Source: Trichobilharzia regenti
Taxonomy: Eukaryota; Platyhelminthes; Trematoda; Strigeidida; Schistosomatidae
DNA: 64,000 nt
Reading direction: 5' to 3'
Assembly: GCA_944472135.2 (NCBI GenBank)
Contig: OX235263.1
Coordinates: 32,231,379-32,295,378, forward strand
Numbering within the stretch: position 1 is the stretch's first letter; every line of letters starts with the position of its first letter. The notes under the pieces were generated by a model, which was not told where the DNA came from, did not search any database, and was given only the letters and a program-made list of their open reading frames with translations. Below, piece by piece: positions 34,019-45,294 of this stretch. Position numbers and translations under genes: made by a program.

Positions 34019-35353
34019 TTTTTTTATTATTATTCATTGTTCCCTTGGGTTCCTAGTGGAATATAGGGATTCAACTGCAAGTCTCCACATGCCACTTCTG
34101 TCTTCTGCTGTACTTTTCACTTGCATCCATGTTAGTCCATACTCTTTCAACTCCTCTTCACAAGATCTCCTCCATGTCACCCTTGCACCGACGTCCCACT
34201 CACCGTTTCCCTTTCGAGTTCCACTCGAGTAATGACCTGACGCGCGATGTCACCTAGTGGTCTCATCAGTGAGTGGCCGATCGATCTCCATCCACTTTCT
34301 CCTGCATATTTGTTGGTTGGCGATTGGTTCTTGCTTTGTTTGTTCCCAGCCATAATTCCTTGTTGGTGATTCTTTCCGGCCTGGCCATCTGATCTTCAGT
34401 ACAGAGCAAAGACAGTTGTTGGTGAAGGTCTGCAACAAGCTGCTGGAAATATTCTTTGTCACCCACCCGCCACGTTTCTGATCCGTATAGAAGAACTGAC
34501 TGACTTGACATTTATATTGAAAATCTGACTGAATTTTGTTGTTGATGCTGGCTGAGTGACGAAGATTTCCAGATCGGTTCAAGGCTGATGATTGTGTTTC
34601 TCGCTCCCCTCCCGGATTCACGCTCGATTTGACATCCTCGTCAGTTCCGACTGCCTGTAGTTGAGACAATGCTCCCTAGATAGTGAAGTGAATGAAGTAA
34701 CCTCTTTCAAATCCCTCCCATTGCTGGTGATTGACGCTGGATGTTGCTGTTGTTGTTGTTGTTGTTGGCTGGTTATTTTCATAACCTCCGTCTTGTCTTT
34801 GTTCACATGGAGTCCTGTCTTCGCCGGCTGCTTCTTCGACCAGTTTGTCGGTCGGTTTTCGCTTGTAAGTCTTCGATTTTGTGACAGTGACATCAAACAT
34901 AACTCATCATCCACGCGCGAAATCCAGGTCTTCTAGGTTCTTCACGTCGGTCAGTCGAGGATATCCCTGTCTCGCTTCTCGTTTCCCACTCACTGTCTGA
35001 CGCATAATCCAGTCAGTCCAACACAGCTAGGAATATCATTGGTGGTAGATAGTAAACCAGCACCCTTGTGTGACTCCTGTGTTTACTCCAAACGCCGCCT
35101 CGCTGAGTTTTTCGTTGTGGATCACTTGATATGTGCCGTTGTCGTACAGGTGTTGAATAAGGTTGATGAATATTTGGGGTACGCCGTAGTACTCGAGTAG
35201 TTTCCAAATCACTTCGCCGTCAACGCTGTCGAAGGTCTTCTCAAAGTCTATAAAGTTGAGATTACTAGCTCGCTAGTTTTCCAGCCGGTCCCAAGCACGG
35301 ATAAAGATGCAGCGTCGGGGCTACAGAAGCTTCAACGCATAAATATGTCAGAA
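34019..35353 (-). pseudogene. RTE retrotransposon copy, 5'-inverted, RT dead
   Basis: A perfect 14-bp duplication atataacttttata (34005-34018 and 35354-35367) bounds the insertion. The minus strand from 35260 to about 34020 covers the RTE RT from NFIDFEK (35258-35230) through EYYGVPQIFINLIQ to the C-terminal region and tail (gttgaatccctatattccac). The catalytic C motif region (34893-34925) has extra bases and is out of frame, and further indels follow. A glutamine-coding CAA tract lies at 34743-34767. Positions 35261-35353 are an RTE 5' leader piece in the opposite orientation. The indels are shared with the copy at 61-64 kb. Confidence 0.85.
35261..35353 (+). mobile_element. Inverted RTE 5' leader piece
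   Basis: Plus-strand ctagttttccagccggtccc, aagcacggataaaga and gctacagaagcttcaacgca match the leader at 61035-61130, with an internal gap of about 50 bp. It lies inside the same target duplication as the minus-strand RTE, so it belongs to the same insertion and not to a second element. Confidence 0.7.
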
Positions 35354-35367
35354 ATATAACTTTTATA

Positions 35368-36223
35368 ACATTAATTTAATTATTATTCAGAGTAAGAAAG
35401 AAAACTTTAGAGTACTGGTCACCAAAGTATTGCTTCACGATAAATACAAAAAAATAAATAGAAAACTGTCGCCTAATTTCATTCAGATTGACAGTTCAGA
35501 ATTTTTTTTTGACGGAAAACATTAGGCGACAACAGCATATCAAAATAACATGAGTAGTATACACGCTTTCATTCACAAAGTATAGTAGAGGAGTAAAATG
35601 AGGAGCCACGTGAAATGTTAACTGGTAAAAAGGTAATATGCTGCTTATGTATTTCCGCATTAGAAAAGTAATATTCAGTAATTATTATTGTTATATCAGT
35701 GCTTACATTGAGTAACTGTCTCGTGTTTCCCTGATTATGACGCCTGACCAAAAATGTATCTAATAATCAGTAGATTATTTATAAAAATTCATTTATTCAT
35801 AGATGAAGCATAAAATATCTATGTACAATTTAAGTTCAATTGTGAAAAAAATAAGATTCCTACTCGTAGGCATCACTAGTCTATTCTGCCTTGTTTCTAA
35901 AACAAAAACATGCACTGAATAGGTGCCGTGTAGCATTAGATAAGAGTATGAAAACAAGAAAATTGTAGAGAAGATAAAAGATAATGAAATGGGATGCAGT
36001 GATACTAATTGTTTCTCCATCAGCTAACTGCAAAAGAAAATGCAACGTATCATTGACATTATCACTGTACTGAACATGCATATTTGCTTAACTTTATGGA
36101 TCTCGTATAGAAGCTCACGACTTTAAGACAAATGATTAATAGAGCCATTTTCCACTTAGCTCAACAGGCTCTTATATTTCCTTTAGAATCTCATAGTTTC
36201 TGATAACTTGCGCTTATGCATCA
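35368..36223. other. Unassigned AT-rich stretch
   Basis: No gene or repeat supported. A 75-codon minus frame at 35793-36020 is hydrophobic and AT-driven, probably chance. Confidence 0.5.
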
Positions 36224-36490
36224 TTGAAGGTTTGGCTCCAAAGGCGTTGCAGCCAACTAACTTTGTCGAAACTGATACGTTTCCTTCTTCGGTACAATTA
36301 CAGGCGATCTGTGACAACACGAAATGCCACTAAGATATATCTCGATTCTACAATCAATAGCTTTCGCCTAACTACATCCAGGGTCTATCGGATTCGACCT
36401 AAAATTGTAGATATTACAGACAGCAGTTCAGAGATGTCTGTGTGTTGCATAAGAAGTAGTGACGTTATTAAAGGTGAATGCGAAACTTAA
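36224..36490 (+). other. Unrecognised 88-codon open frame
   Basis: Open from 36224 to 36490. The peptide is basic at the N-terminal end (WLQRRCSQLTLSKLIRF) with no low-complexity bias, and its local GC is a little higher than around it. No family recognised, no convincing splice context. It may be an exon, an old element fragment or chance. Confidence 0.2.
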
Positions 36491-36661
36491 TAGCTTAACA
36501 TAATTTCATATCGTCTCAGTAATATTAGGAATCAAGCCTTTTTCTACCATAACACCGATAGCTCACACACTAATTCATGCTGTAGTTGTATATTTATTTG
36601 TGTTTTGTTGAATATGAGAAACTAGAAAAATCTAATAAAATGTCTAGCAAATAAAAATATA

Positions 36662-36847
36662 TTAGTCTGTGGCTGCAGAGTAATCAGAGTCGTATGCCTT
36701 GTTCTTAGTGGTGATGACCAGCTTCCATCTATCAGGTCCAGAGAGGTATCTTGCTGGTTGCTTCCGGTCATTTAAAAGATAGCAGTCTTCCATCTGTTTC
36801 ATATTAAGCCAAGAAAGAGGTCCACATTTCATGACATTCACAAGTTC
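36662..36847 (-). CDS. Candidate 3'-terminal exon of a host gene
   Basis: On the minus strand 62 codons stay open from a possible acceptor (ctttggaag, then gaac at 36847) to a TAA at 36664-36662. The peptide ends RKQPARYLSGPDRWKLVITT and then KNKAYDSDYSAATD. Codon use is balanced and GC-richer than the flanks, and AATAAA stands about 62 bases after the stop (36600-36595 on the minus strand). A thymine-rich tract lies upstream of the acceptor. I do not recognise the protein. The exon may begin slightly further upstream, since the frame is open to 36919. No other exon of the gene is visible, so it might also be a fragment of an unknown element. Confidence 0.35.
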   Translation of the reverse strand, partial: ELVNVMKCGPLSWLNMKQMEDCYLLNDRKQPARYLSGPDRWKLVITTKNKAYDSDYSAATD

Positions 36848-37270
36848 CTTCCAAAGGTTTGTTATGCAGTAAATAATATTTCGCACAATTATGAAAAAAA
36901 AATAAATGACTCCAGTCAAAAATGAAAAAATAACATCATGATCTGTGTTTCATAAATTCTTTTAAAACGAATAAATCCAAACATTTTAGTTAGACCTAAC
37001 GGTGATTTCATATCCACACGTATGAACACAATGATATAATTATGAGCAATAAACTGTGCTCGAAATGCAACCCAATTATTAATACTTTATTACTGTGCAT
37101 TATAATAATCTAAAATGGAAATATATCTTACCGAGGTGTTAGAACACTACTTCTGCATTTACTTTGGTTGTGATAAAATATCATTTCACAAATCTCAGCA
37201 CAACTAACAAGGACTTTTTAAAAAGACAAGACTTTCAGTAGGATAAGAGACTGGAAACTAGACTGTAGAC

Positions 37271-37570
37271 GTTCTGGTGTTATTCATTATAATAGAGGTT
37301 TTTTGTATTTCCCAATGAATGAAAAAACAAAACGATATTGTTTTTACTGACGTTTCGCTATTTAACGCTAACAGCTTTATCAAAGTATTATCAAACAATA
37401 ATACTTAATAATAGTTTGAGAAAGCTATTAGCATTAAATAGCGAAACGTCAGTAAAAACAATCTCGTTTTGTTTTTTCATTCATTGGGAAATACAAAAAA
37501 CCTCTATTATAATGAATATCATATACCCAATGCCCAAATCTTTTCAAACCGTTAAAAGTTCTGGTGTTAT
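37271..37570. mobile_element. Foldback element with about 100-bp arms and 13-bp duplication
   Basis: Left arm 37284-37382 and right arm about 37417-37516 are near-perfect reverse complements (few mismatches). The loop holds a small perfect hairpin, aagtatta...taatactt. The direct repeat gttctggtgttat flanks at 37271-37283 and 37558-37570. Between the right arm and the second duplication lie about 40 bases ending gttaaaa. Long duplication plus one-sided extension argues for target-primed insertion more than for a cut-and-paste MITE. No coding capacity. Confidence 0.75.
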
Positions 37571-38097
37571 CATTAATTTTTGATCTAAGAATTTTCACAG
37601 AAATTTAATTTAAGAACAAAATGTTAAAGTATTTAAAGATGATTTGTGATCAAGTGAACTAAATTGTCATTAAAGGCTTAACATTGATCATTTTCAAGTT
37701 ATGTTTCTATTTCTGATCACCACTTCTGCGATACTTTCGATTAGATTGACAGGAGTCATCTGTCCGCCTTGTTTTGTTTATTTTATTTTCATGACAATGT
37801 TAAGTCGAATTATCTAAACGTTTCTGCCAAAATAAGTTTTGGTGTATAAATTGAAGTTAATTGATGCTTCACTGGTTAATTCGCCATGCCATTTCCCTAG
37901 AAAGTCTAACGTCTTTTTGGTTTGTAAACAGTCCAAGTGGCAGTTTTGATGTTTATGGTTTGAGAGTTAGTTTCCTTAAACCGAAGCACTTTGTTTTATT
38001 ACTCAGTATATGAGATGAACACTTATAAACTTTGAATGTTTTTAAGTACTGATGCAGACTAATATTACGAAAATTATATGAAACCATTATAATATAA
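37571..38097. other. Unassigned stretch
   Basis: No gene or repeat supported. Confidence 0.5.
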
Positions 38098-38750
38098 TTA
38101 CCCGACCGATAACTGCTACCTTGTCGTGGTGATCGGGCTCGAATATCGTAATGACCCAACATGCTAAACTGACTGGAACTCTGTCCCTGCAGGTCCTACC
38201 ATGTTAGGAAGGTTGTTTGGATAGCAGTTAAACTGAAAGCTGTTACCATGGAATACATGGGCTCCAGTATACAATCGGATCAAATGGCGTACGAACCTAT
38301 ATGGGTCACCGGAAACCATGGGAATTCAGCCCCTGACTCTGCTCCGCTGCCTTGCGGATTAGACTCCATGTCAAAGGCTCGGGGGTGGTCTCTTAATAAA
38401 ACCACCTGCTTCGGTCTGGGCGTCCGAGCAGTATCTCAGCCCTCACACAATGAATTGAATGAAGCAACAAACAATCAATGTAACTTATCGCGTGCTATTA
38501 CACGTGTTGCAGTTTCCTTCTTTCTTCCCTTCCCGATGATAGTTAACGAATACTGTTTGAACTTGTTAAGCATGACTGTTTTCCTTCCAGATGAAGTTCT
38601 TCATCCTCTCTCTACTTATATATATATATATATTTCTCTTCTTTCTTTTTTATCTTTTAATCTATGTTGTTTTATTATTATTGTGTGGCGCATCTTTCTT
38701 GGTACCATATTGTACCAAGTTTTTATGCGTTTAAATAAATAAATATTTTT
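38098..38750 (+). mobile_element. LINE-derived composite, 5' region joined to 3' end
   Basis: Starts ccgataactgctaccttgtc then gtggtgatcgggctcg, a pattern I associate with 5' regions of RTE/LINE elements, and is GC-rich to about 38460. It ends with ggtaccatattgtaccaagt, then gcgtttaaataaataaata, a LINE-like 3' end with an AAAT tail. No RT lies between. The 164-codon frame (38248-38742) runs across both parts and is probably not a real protein. A (TA)n tract is at 38620-38632. Confidence 0.5.
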
Positions 38751-39770
38751 TAATATTTCAAAGGTACGACCATTTGAAAGTAAGACAATATACATGGAAT
38801 GAAATTTTCTTCCATAAATTAACTGTACTCTCTTATTAGTTCAGAATTAAATGTATAAATTTGAATAACAGCCTCTTCAGTGATGTGGAAAATCGTGCCA
38901 GTATCACATATAAATGAATTTAAAGTCTTATTAATAGAGAGCATATGATCGTTTTATTTTCATTATGAAGGATGCCGAAGTGTAAGAAATATTTCTACTA
39001 ATCTAGCTTGAATATGCAGAAAATAAGGACTTGTCAGTGTCAGCCGATCTTGAAATATTATTCTGTAATGGAATGCTTATCAAATCTCTCACGCAATAAA
39101 ACAGTATGAATACTAAGTGACACTCCGAAATCAGTTTTGTTGTTCGTAATCACACGAAATCTAGGATTAGAACACAAAACTTGATGTTCGCAATTCTACT
39201 TCTCTTCTATTTTTAGTCGGCGAAGTAAGGGATACGTACATGATCATTCGATAAACAAGGCTTCTGTCATGCAAACATTATATCCACTCAGTCGTTTGAG
39301 AATTTAGAATCGTCATTTGATCTCATTGTATGGTATTGTTGTGAGTGACTGTATGCATTGCTATCAGTGAGCTTCTTTACATGTAGTCTAGATGTCTCTG
39401 AGAATTTGCGCGTCGTTGTACTTACTTACTTTGGCCTATTATTATTATTTATGTATTTACCTGGTCCTTGATTACAGGATGTTAGATAAAGTAAATTTGG
39501 TTCATAAATCATCCTTCAGTCGACAGAGTTTCTTCTTCAATAATTTTGTGAGTTTGGGTGATACTTCGATGATCCTTTTGCTTCTATAGCTAGAAAGCAA
39601 TAGTATGGGAGGTTAGACACAAATTCATGCTTAAAATTTACTTGCAAAGACTGAAGTATATGGGGCTCACAGTATTGCATTTAGCAATCTGTCAGACTCG
39701 ATGCAAATCTTCATCAAAGTTTAATTATACCTTTTTGTGATATACAAACCTTGAAAATTTAATTTGATTC
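38751..39770. other. Unassigned stretch
   Basis: No gene or repeat supported. Confidence 0.5.
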
Positions 39771-39994
39771 CTTTACGTTCCCAGTGGAAATAGGACTTCA
39801 AGCAAGAGGCTTGAAGCCTCGGAGAAGTGGTGCTTATTTTTACGGGAATGGGTTACAGCCTCATGCCTAGCCTTCCCACTTTTACCAGAGTTATTACTGG
39901 TTTAGCGAGGTAAAGGAGTGCGTCGGTGGCTGGGAATCGAACCTCGAACCACCTACGTGGTTGGTCAGCATTCTACCGCTGTGCCACCGAAGCA
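39771..39994 (-). mobile_element. SINE-A copy
   Basis: Near full length: minus-strand tgcttcggtggcacagcggt, box B ggttcgattccc, body, and tail ttccactgggaacgtaaagg. Target duplication not evident. Confidence 0.85.
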
Positions 39995-40555
39995 AATACC
40001 TAGACAATAGTAATCAATTTTTGAGCTGAGAAATAAAATGGATTTTTGTTGTGTAAACACAGATAAAAGGCTTTACATCAAACGATGTGATGCTTCTGTG
40101 AGAAGTATCTGACCCTATGATTTCTAAGCGAGATGAAAACCTAGCTTTAATGTTTTCGATAGGAGTTTTGTGCTAAGGAATACTTTTATTTAATTGGAAG
40201 GTGATTTTTTGAATGTTTTCTAAGACAAAGTTTATTCAAGACAATGCGGTTTTAGGAAATTATTCAATAGAACTGTCATTAGTTTGATCTGTATTAATCT
40301 TTTCAGCACTTTGAAACTGTTTCTCTGAAATCATCAATTTTAAAGTGTATATTGGAATCATGTCAGGTTGCACTCTGCTTTAAATATTGTCTGCACAAAA
40401 TATCGAGTAGAAGGATAGAATGCACAGTTAACTGGTTAGGAATTTTCAATGAAGTTCTGGAAACTTTGGTGTTATAAATTGTGATTTCGACCGGGTACGA
40501 TTTCAACTAAACCTATGGATAATTAATTATTTCTCTCAACTGTTTTGATAATACT
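39995..40555. other. Unassigned stretch
   Basis: No gene or repeat supported. Confidence 0.5.
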
Positions 40556-40556
40556 G

Positions 40557-40800
40557 AGTCGGTGGCGCAGCGGTAGAATGCTCATCAAGCACGCATATGG
40601 TCTGGGTTTCGATCCCTGGCCATTGACGCACTGATTTACCTCGCTAATCCAGTAATAATACTGGTAAAGAGGAAAGGTTGGACTTGAGGCTAGCAACCTC
40701 ATCCCGTAAATATAAACACAGCTGTTACTGAAACTTCAAGCCTCTAGTTTGAAGCTCTGTGTTCCAATGGAACGTAAAGAAATTTAAAAAATAATAAAAT
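40557..40800 (+). mobile_element. SINE-A copy
   Basis: Plus strand: agtcggtggcgcagcggtag (a good box A, tggcgcagcgg), box B gtttcgatccctgg, body aatccagtaataatactgg, gctagcaacctcatcccg, and tail gttccaatggaacgtaaaga with AT-rich end. Confidence 0.85.
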
Positions 40801-41339
40801 CAAATCAATCTATGTGTTAATGAATCTTTCGAGTTTCTCGAAAATGCCTTCAAGTAGCTTTATTTGTGAGATTTCTTCAAATCTGGCTATTGTAGAAATC
40901 ATGGATACTACTGAACAGATTTCACCAACTTCACTCAACTCACAAAATCTTTGGATTACGTGCAATACTTTTAGAAAAATCAATATCTTAAGTGTTAAAA
41001 AGACGCTATTGAGCTTAAGGTCTTAAGATTTATTCATAAGTAGTGACAGAGTTTTACAGAAAGTTAAGAAGCTCTCAAAATATATTTAACAAAAAAGAAA
41101 TATAAAAAATGACGTTTTTTGTTGAAAATCATATATAGCAAAATCAAGTACAAAATACACTAGAAGTATATTATTTACTGTGAAATACAATCACTTGATG
41201 AATTATGAAGAATTCAAAATTGCGGACAGCTGTTTTACCAAGAATTCCTTGAAAATTCAAGGTGGTTGTGTAACACTTGTTTGGCATCTTGGTAATTCCG
41301 TGGTTGTCACACATTTACGCATTATACACATTGGTTCAT
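40801..41339. other. Unassigned stretch
   Basis: A 70-codon plus frame at 40814 shows no recognised domain. Nothing else supported. Confidence 0.45.
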
Positions 41340-41834
41340 AGGAGTTATTAAGAAGACAATTGCTGCGATGAAAATTTTCTTTTCGACGAAGTCAGCATCA
41401 ACTAGGCTGCATATTCGTGTATTTATATCAAATGGATGGGAAAGTTCAAGAATAATTTCCGGTTAAGGGTAAAATTAATAAAAATTACAATTAGGAATTA
41501 GAATGCCATAATAAACAGGGGGATGGATAAAGCAAACAAAGTAGCATCATAATAACTAAGATGATTGACACTGTGCAATTAGGGGTTAGAAGTGTAGAAA
41601 TAACAAAATGGAAAGGATGTTTGGATAAAAAACTAATGTGATGAATAATTGTTTATGCAATCAGGGATTAAATATGTAGAAATAGTAAAATGACAAAATA
41701 AACACGAAGTTAGGGTATGAAAATATGGTAGTGTAAACAGGGATTAAGAAAAACTTTAAAAAATAACATGAATAAACAGGAAGTTTAGATAAGAAAGGCG
41801 ATGGGATGGTCATTACTAAAAAATTACCTGTTTA
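41340..41834 (-). mobile_element. PLE 3' tail with internal repeats
   Basis: Downstream of the minus-strand nuclease. Roughly 100-bp units recur: attaggggttagaagtgtag, agggattaaatatgtagaaa and aataacaaaatgg / agtaaaatgaca, with aataaacaggaagtt-type joints. The first 130 bp match 2330-2460. Confidence 0.55.
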
Positions 41835-42345
41835 TGATGGCCACGGCAGGGACAAGAGTTGGACGCATTTCTTTTGGATACAAAGCATGGGTTTGAGCTT
41901 TTTGATAGCTAGCGCTTCGGCTATGCCCAGATGTCTTGATTTCACTCCCTTTGATTGAATCTTGCATATTAATTTGAAAGACTTTTCGAAAGGCGCTGAA
42001 TGTCCTGAATTGCCAGATGTTCTGTCACTGATCCGTATACACGCATTTGGTCTCCTTTTACTAACCAGGCTGGGTAGTGTTCACGAGCGCGTTTTCCAAG
42101 TCGGCGCATGGTACGGCCAACGTACTCAGCTCCACGAGAGCAAAAAACGGGTAAATGCACGTTGAGGTGGCCTAATGCGATAGCTTGTCTTTCGCATTCT
42201 GGATGAACAGTTTCTTGCAGGAAAACGTCAGTCGTAGGCTCGCGGCGAAGTATGTTTTCTTCAGCGATTTAGAGAGGCGTTTACGGAGAATTTCGAGGAA
42301 TCCAAAGAATTTCCGCAATAGCTCCACAGAATGAACGAATGGTCA
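41835..42345 (-). pseudogene. PLE GIY-YIG endonuclease
   Basis: Minus strand: LNVHLPVFCSRGAEYVGRTM (YVG form of the YIG block), RRLGKRAREHYPAWLVKGDQ, VYGSVTEHLAIQDIQ, then in another frame LGIAEALAIKKLKPMLCIQK and CVQLLSLPWPS at about 41860-41840. The key arginine after YVG and the EH glutamate are present. One frame change separates the halves. Upstream linker sequence to about 42345 is less clear. One of the cleaner nuclease remnants. Confidence 0.8.
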
Positions 42346-42751
42346 TTTTGCTGAATCATATTTAGGACTATGATCACCTGTAACATCTAAATTCAAAGTA
42401 ACATTTTGAGTGACTAGATAAAGAAATCATATTTTAGATATTTAATAAGAGTCAAAGATTAGTTCTTGTTTGTCAGTGCACCAGTGAGTTTTGATGAAAA
42501 GCCTCTTATAACATTTAACAGAATGATCTCAAGATGGGAAATGTTGTGGTGGTTTGTATTTACTTAGTCACTTGGCCTTTACTTATTTTGTAAGACTTAG
42601 TTCTGCAATAGCATGTAAAACGTCAGTCTGCAGAAAGTAAAGAAAGACCATCTCTATATTTCATGGCTTTTAGAAAGAAAGAAAAAAACACAATTTCACC
42701 TAAGATAAAGAAAACTGACTGCTTTTTATGACATCTTAACACTGTTTATTT
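42346..42751. other. Unassigned stretch
   Basis: No gene or repeat supported. Confidence 0.5.
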
Positions 42752-42986
42752 TATTCTTTTACGTTCCCGGTCGAACATAGGACATCAAGCTAGAGGTTCG
42801 AAGTTTCGTTAGCAGAGGTGATCATTTTTACGCGATGGGATTGCTAGCCTCACTCTCAACCTTGCCTCTTTACCAGTCTCATTACTGGCTAAGCGAGGTA
42901 TAGGAGTGCATCTGTGGCTGAGGATTGAAGCCCAAACCATGTGTGCCGTAGTTTGTGAACATTCTACCGCTGTGTCACCAACGCAC
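42752..42986 (-). mobile_element. SINE-A copy with target duplication
   Basis: Minus-strand head gtgcgttggtgacacagcgg, altered box B (gcttcaatcctc), good body, tail gttcgaccgggaacgtaaaa. A 14-bp duplication aacac(t/c)gtttattt lies at 42738-42751 and 42987-43000, with one mismatch. Confidence 0.85.
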
Positions 42987-43000
42987 AACACCGTTTATTT

Positions 43001-43799
43001 AAGATGTTTAAAATTAGATATCTTTTCTAGAAAAATGGAACCACAAAATTATAATACAAACTGCTTATCATCAAGAAGTATTTCTGTTAACACATTTGAT
43101 TGACAGATTTTTTTATGCATAATTCATTCTGTGATTTTACACCAAAGGAAACCATTTCGCTAAGGTGATTTCGTATATTTTAAACGAATCGCATACATTA
43201 TTACCATATATATGCACACAATATGCATTGACATGTACGGCCGTCTATTTTTATGGCATTAAAATATATATCTATATTAAACTGGGTAATTAGAAAATTA
43301 ACTAAAGAGGATTTCTTAGATATCTAATTGACGCATTCATCAATACACAAATATGAATATACCATTTAAACGCATAGAAAATTGAACGACTTATATTTAC
43401 AGATACAGATTGTGGCTGTATTATTTAAATATCCTCCCCTCTATATTTATTTTAAAACAAAATGAATATAAAATAATAATAATAATTGACAATTAAAAGT
43501 TTAGCCTGACTTGATAAGCTCCATTCGCCTTATTCGCGTTTTCCTTTAAAAAATCCCTAAATAATAGATGGTGATAATAAATAGAAACAATAAAGACAGA
43601 ATTAACAAAGGATACTTTAATATTTCATTTTAAATGACCATAAAATAGGTTTATTTTTGTAAAAAAACTTTAATGTGTGCGTGTTATATATGTAGTATTC
43701 TGTAAAGGCCTTCATCATTCTGATAAATCATTCATATGACATTTTCATATATCTTTCTTTTTCATATAGGTATGCATATAAATAAAGAAAGAATATGCT
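43001..43799. other. Unassigned AT-rich stretch
   Basis: No gene or repeat supported. Confidence 0.5.
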
Positions 43800-44300
43800 A
43801 TTCATCTGAGTGAATTTTAGGCGCCAGGTAGTTGAAATCACCGTTATTATTAGTATTATTATCTTTGCCTTATCATTCCGGTCCAGCAGTACACCAACCA
43901 CCACACTACACCACACCACGTCACACCCACCTATCGCGACCATCCTCTCAACCTCATCTCTGGCTTACAATCAATCCACTTTGTTTCATTTTATATACAA
44001 AGTCTTTAGGGAATTTTATTTTGACTTATATATATTTTTTGTACACAAACAAAAGTGTGTGTGTGTGTGTGTTTCACTTGGATGCTGCTTAGCGGTAGTT
44101 GTTGAAATTAGTTTTATTAGTAGTAGCAGTAGTAGTATTATGAATGACAATAATGATGGGAGAATTTAACCAACTTTCCTCTCAAGAATATTCTGTTAAA
44201 ACTGAGAAAGAGAGAAAATATGCATATATCTGTTAGTATGTCATTTTTATTCACATGGCGCCAGAGATGTGCGAACAAAAATTTTCTTAAATCTTCTTGC
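43800..44300 (+). mobile_element. Region with two ggcgccag motifs, possible LTR pieces
   Basis: gtgaattttaggcgccaggt at about 43811 and attcacatggcgccagagat at about 44251 resemble the ends at 11173 and 28472. Between them are a C-rich stretch (ccaccacactacaccacacc), a (GT)n tract at about 44056-44071 and AT-rich sequence. Boundaries are not resolved, and the open frames (43810, 43832) are low-complexity and probably spurious. Confidence 0.3.
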
Positions 44301-44799
44301 TTTATTTTAGGTGAGATGAGATGTAAAGAGAGAAAGGATAGAAGACTAAGAAACCAACAAAGCCGTGCTGAAAATAACAATTATGTTATAATAGTCAGTA
44401 ATAAAAGGGTAACTAAGAGAGACAGAGTTATAAAATATGTATGATCTGGAACTCTGATATATTGTGAATGGCGGAAATCACTGGAAAATCTGTGTTGAAT
44501 AGCACTCAGTGGCATTGTGATACTACACAACTATCATGAATTTACAAAAACCCAAAGGAGTATGGGGTGGGGAGTATTTGTTCCACAGTTGAGAATATCA
44601 ATTTTGTGTGAATCATTTTGCCGCTAAATATGACGCATAAGCCTTTAAAGTTACTATGGTTTTAAAAATAATTAAAATAAGTAATAAGCAATTTTTAAAG
44701 AAATGAAAGCGCACATAAGAACTGAATTTCTACGAACACCTTTTTCAAGTTTAAGGAATTGGTTTTTTGTAGGGGTTTTGTTTGGTTGGTTAGAGGATT
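44301..44799. other. Unassigned stretch
   Basis: No gene or repeat supported; a purine-rich run at 44331-44350 and 44408-44425. Confidence 0.45.
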
Positions 44800-45135
44800 T
44801 CATCAGTTGCTGACATCAGTTAGAAAACCACTGGAGAATCCGGGAGTTCTGCACAGCTGTTTCCTTCTAGTTTCAGACTTTCATCAGTAGGCACCCGCCG
44901 GGGTTCGAGTCCAGAAACTTCTGGTTACAAGGCAAGCGAGCTCGTAGACCATTAGGCCACTGGGACTCGATCGAATGGCTAGCTGCCCATGAATTCTGAC
45001 TTCTGCTAATTCATGACATAGCACGACCAGTTCGCAATGTCTTATTCGATGACTTACTGCCTCACCTTCAACCTGCTCTACCCTACTGGTCACGGCTTCC
45101 CACTAGAACCTCACGTCACTGCCTGAATAGAGCCA
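44800..45135 (-). mobile_element. SINE-B copy
   Basis: The minus strand has gaattcatgggcagctagcc, cagtggcctaatggtctacg (box A tggcctaatgg), box B region ggactcgaaccccgg, then tgatgaaagtctgaaactag and a tail ctgatgtcagcaactgatga. The upstream leader (cagtagggtagagcaggttg) corresponds to that of 15671-16050. Confidence 0.75.
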
Positions 45136-45294
45136 GTACCTTGTGAGCATCAGAAATTACTGAACAGCAGAACCCAAATAAAGTTTGGGTATTTTGCCAG
45201 TGACTGGCTATGCTTAACTTAGATTCTAACAAGGACAATAAACATAAGCGGTTGAACCGTCTTACAAAATGTCATTCCACGATATCAGTTATAA

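Noticed and set aside
34661..34936. Plus-strand frame with a run of cysteines
   Set aside because: It is the antisense of the RTE CAA tract and RT C-terminal region, not a gene. The frame at 63476-63697 (minus) is the same artefact.
38248..38742. 164-codon plus frame as a host protein
   Set aside because: It crosses from a GC-rich LINE-like region into a (TA)n tract and an AAAT tail. The frame is an accident of the composite element.
40557..40625. Possible functional tRNA gene
   Set aside because: Box A and B are good, but the sequence does not fold into a full cloverleaf with matched acceptor ends and continues into the SINE-A body and tail. It is a SINE head.
43810..44169. 119-codon plus frame with Thr/His-rich and Cys-Val repeats
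   Set aside because: It spans a CA-rich stretch, a (GT)n microsatellite and AGT repeats; low-complexity translation and not a gene.
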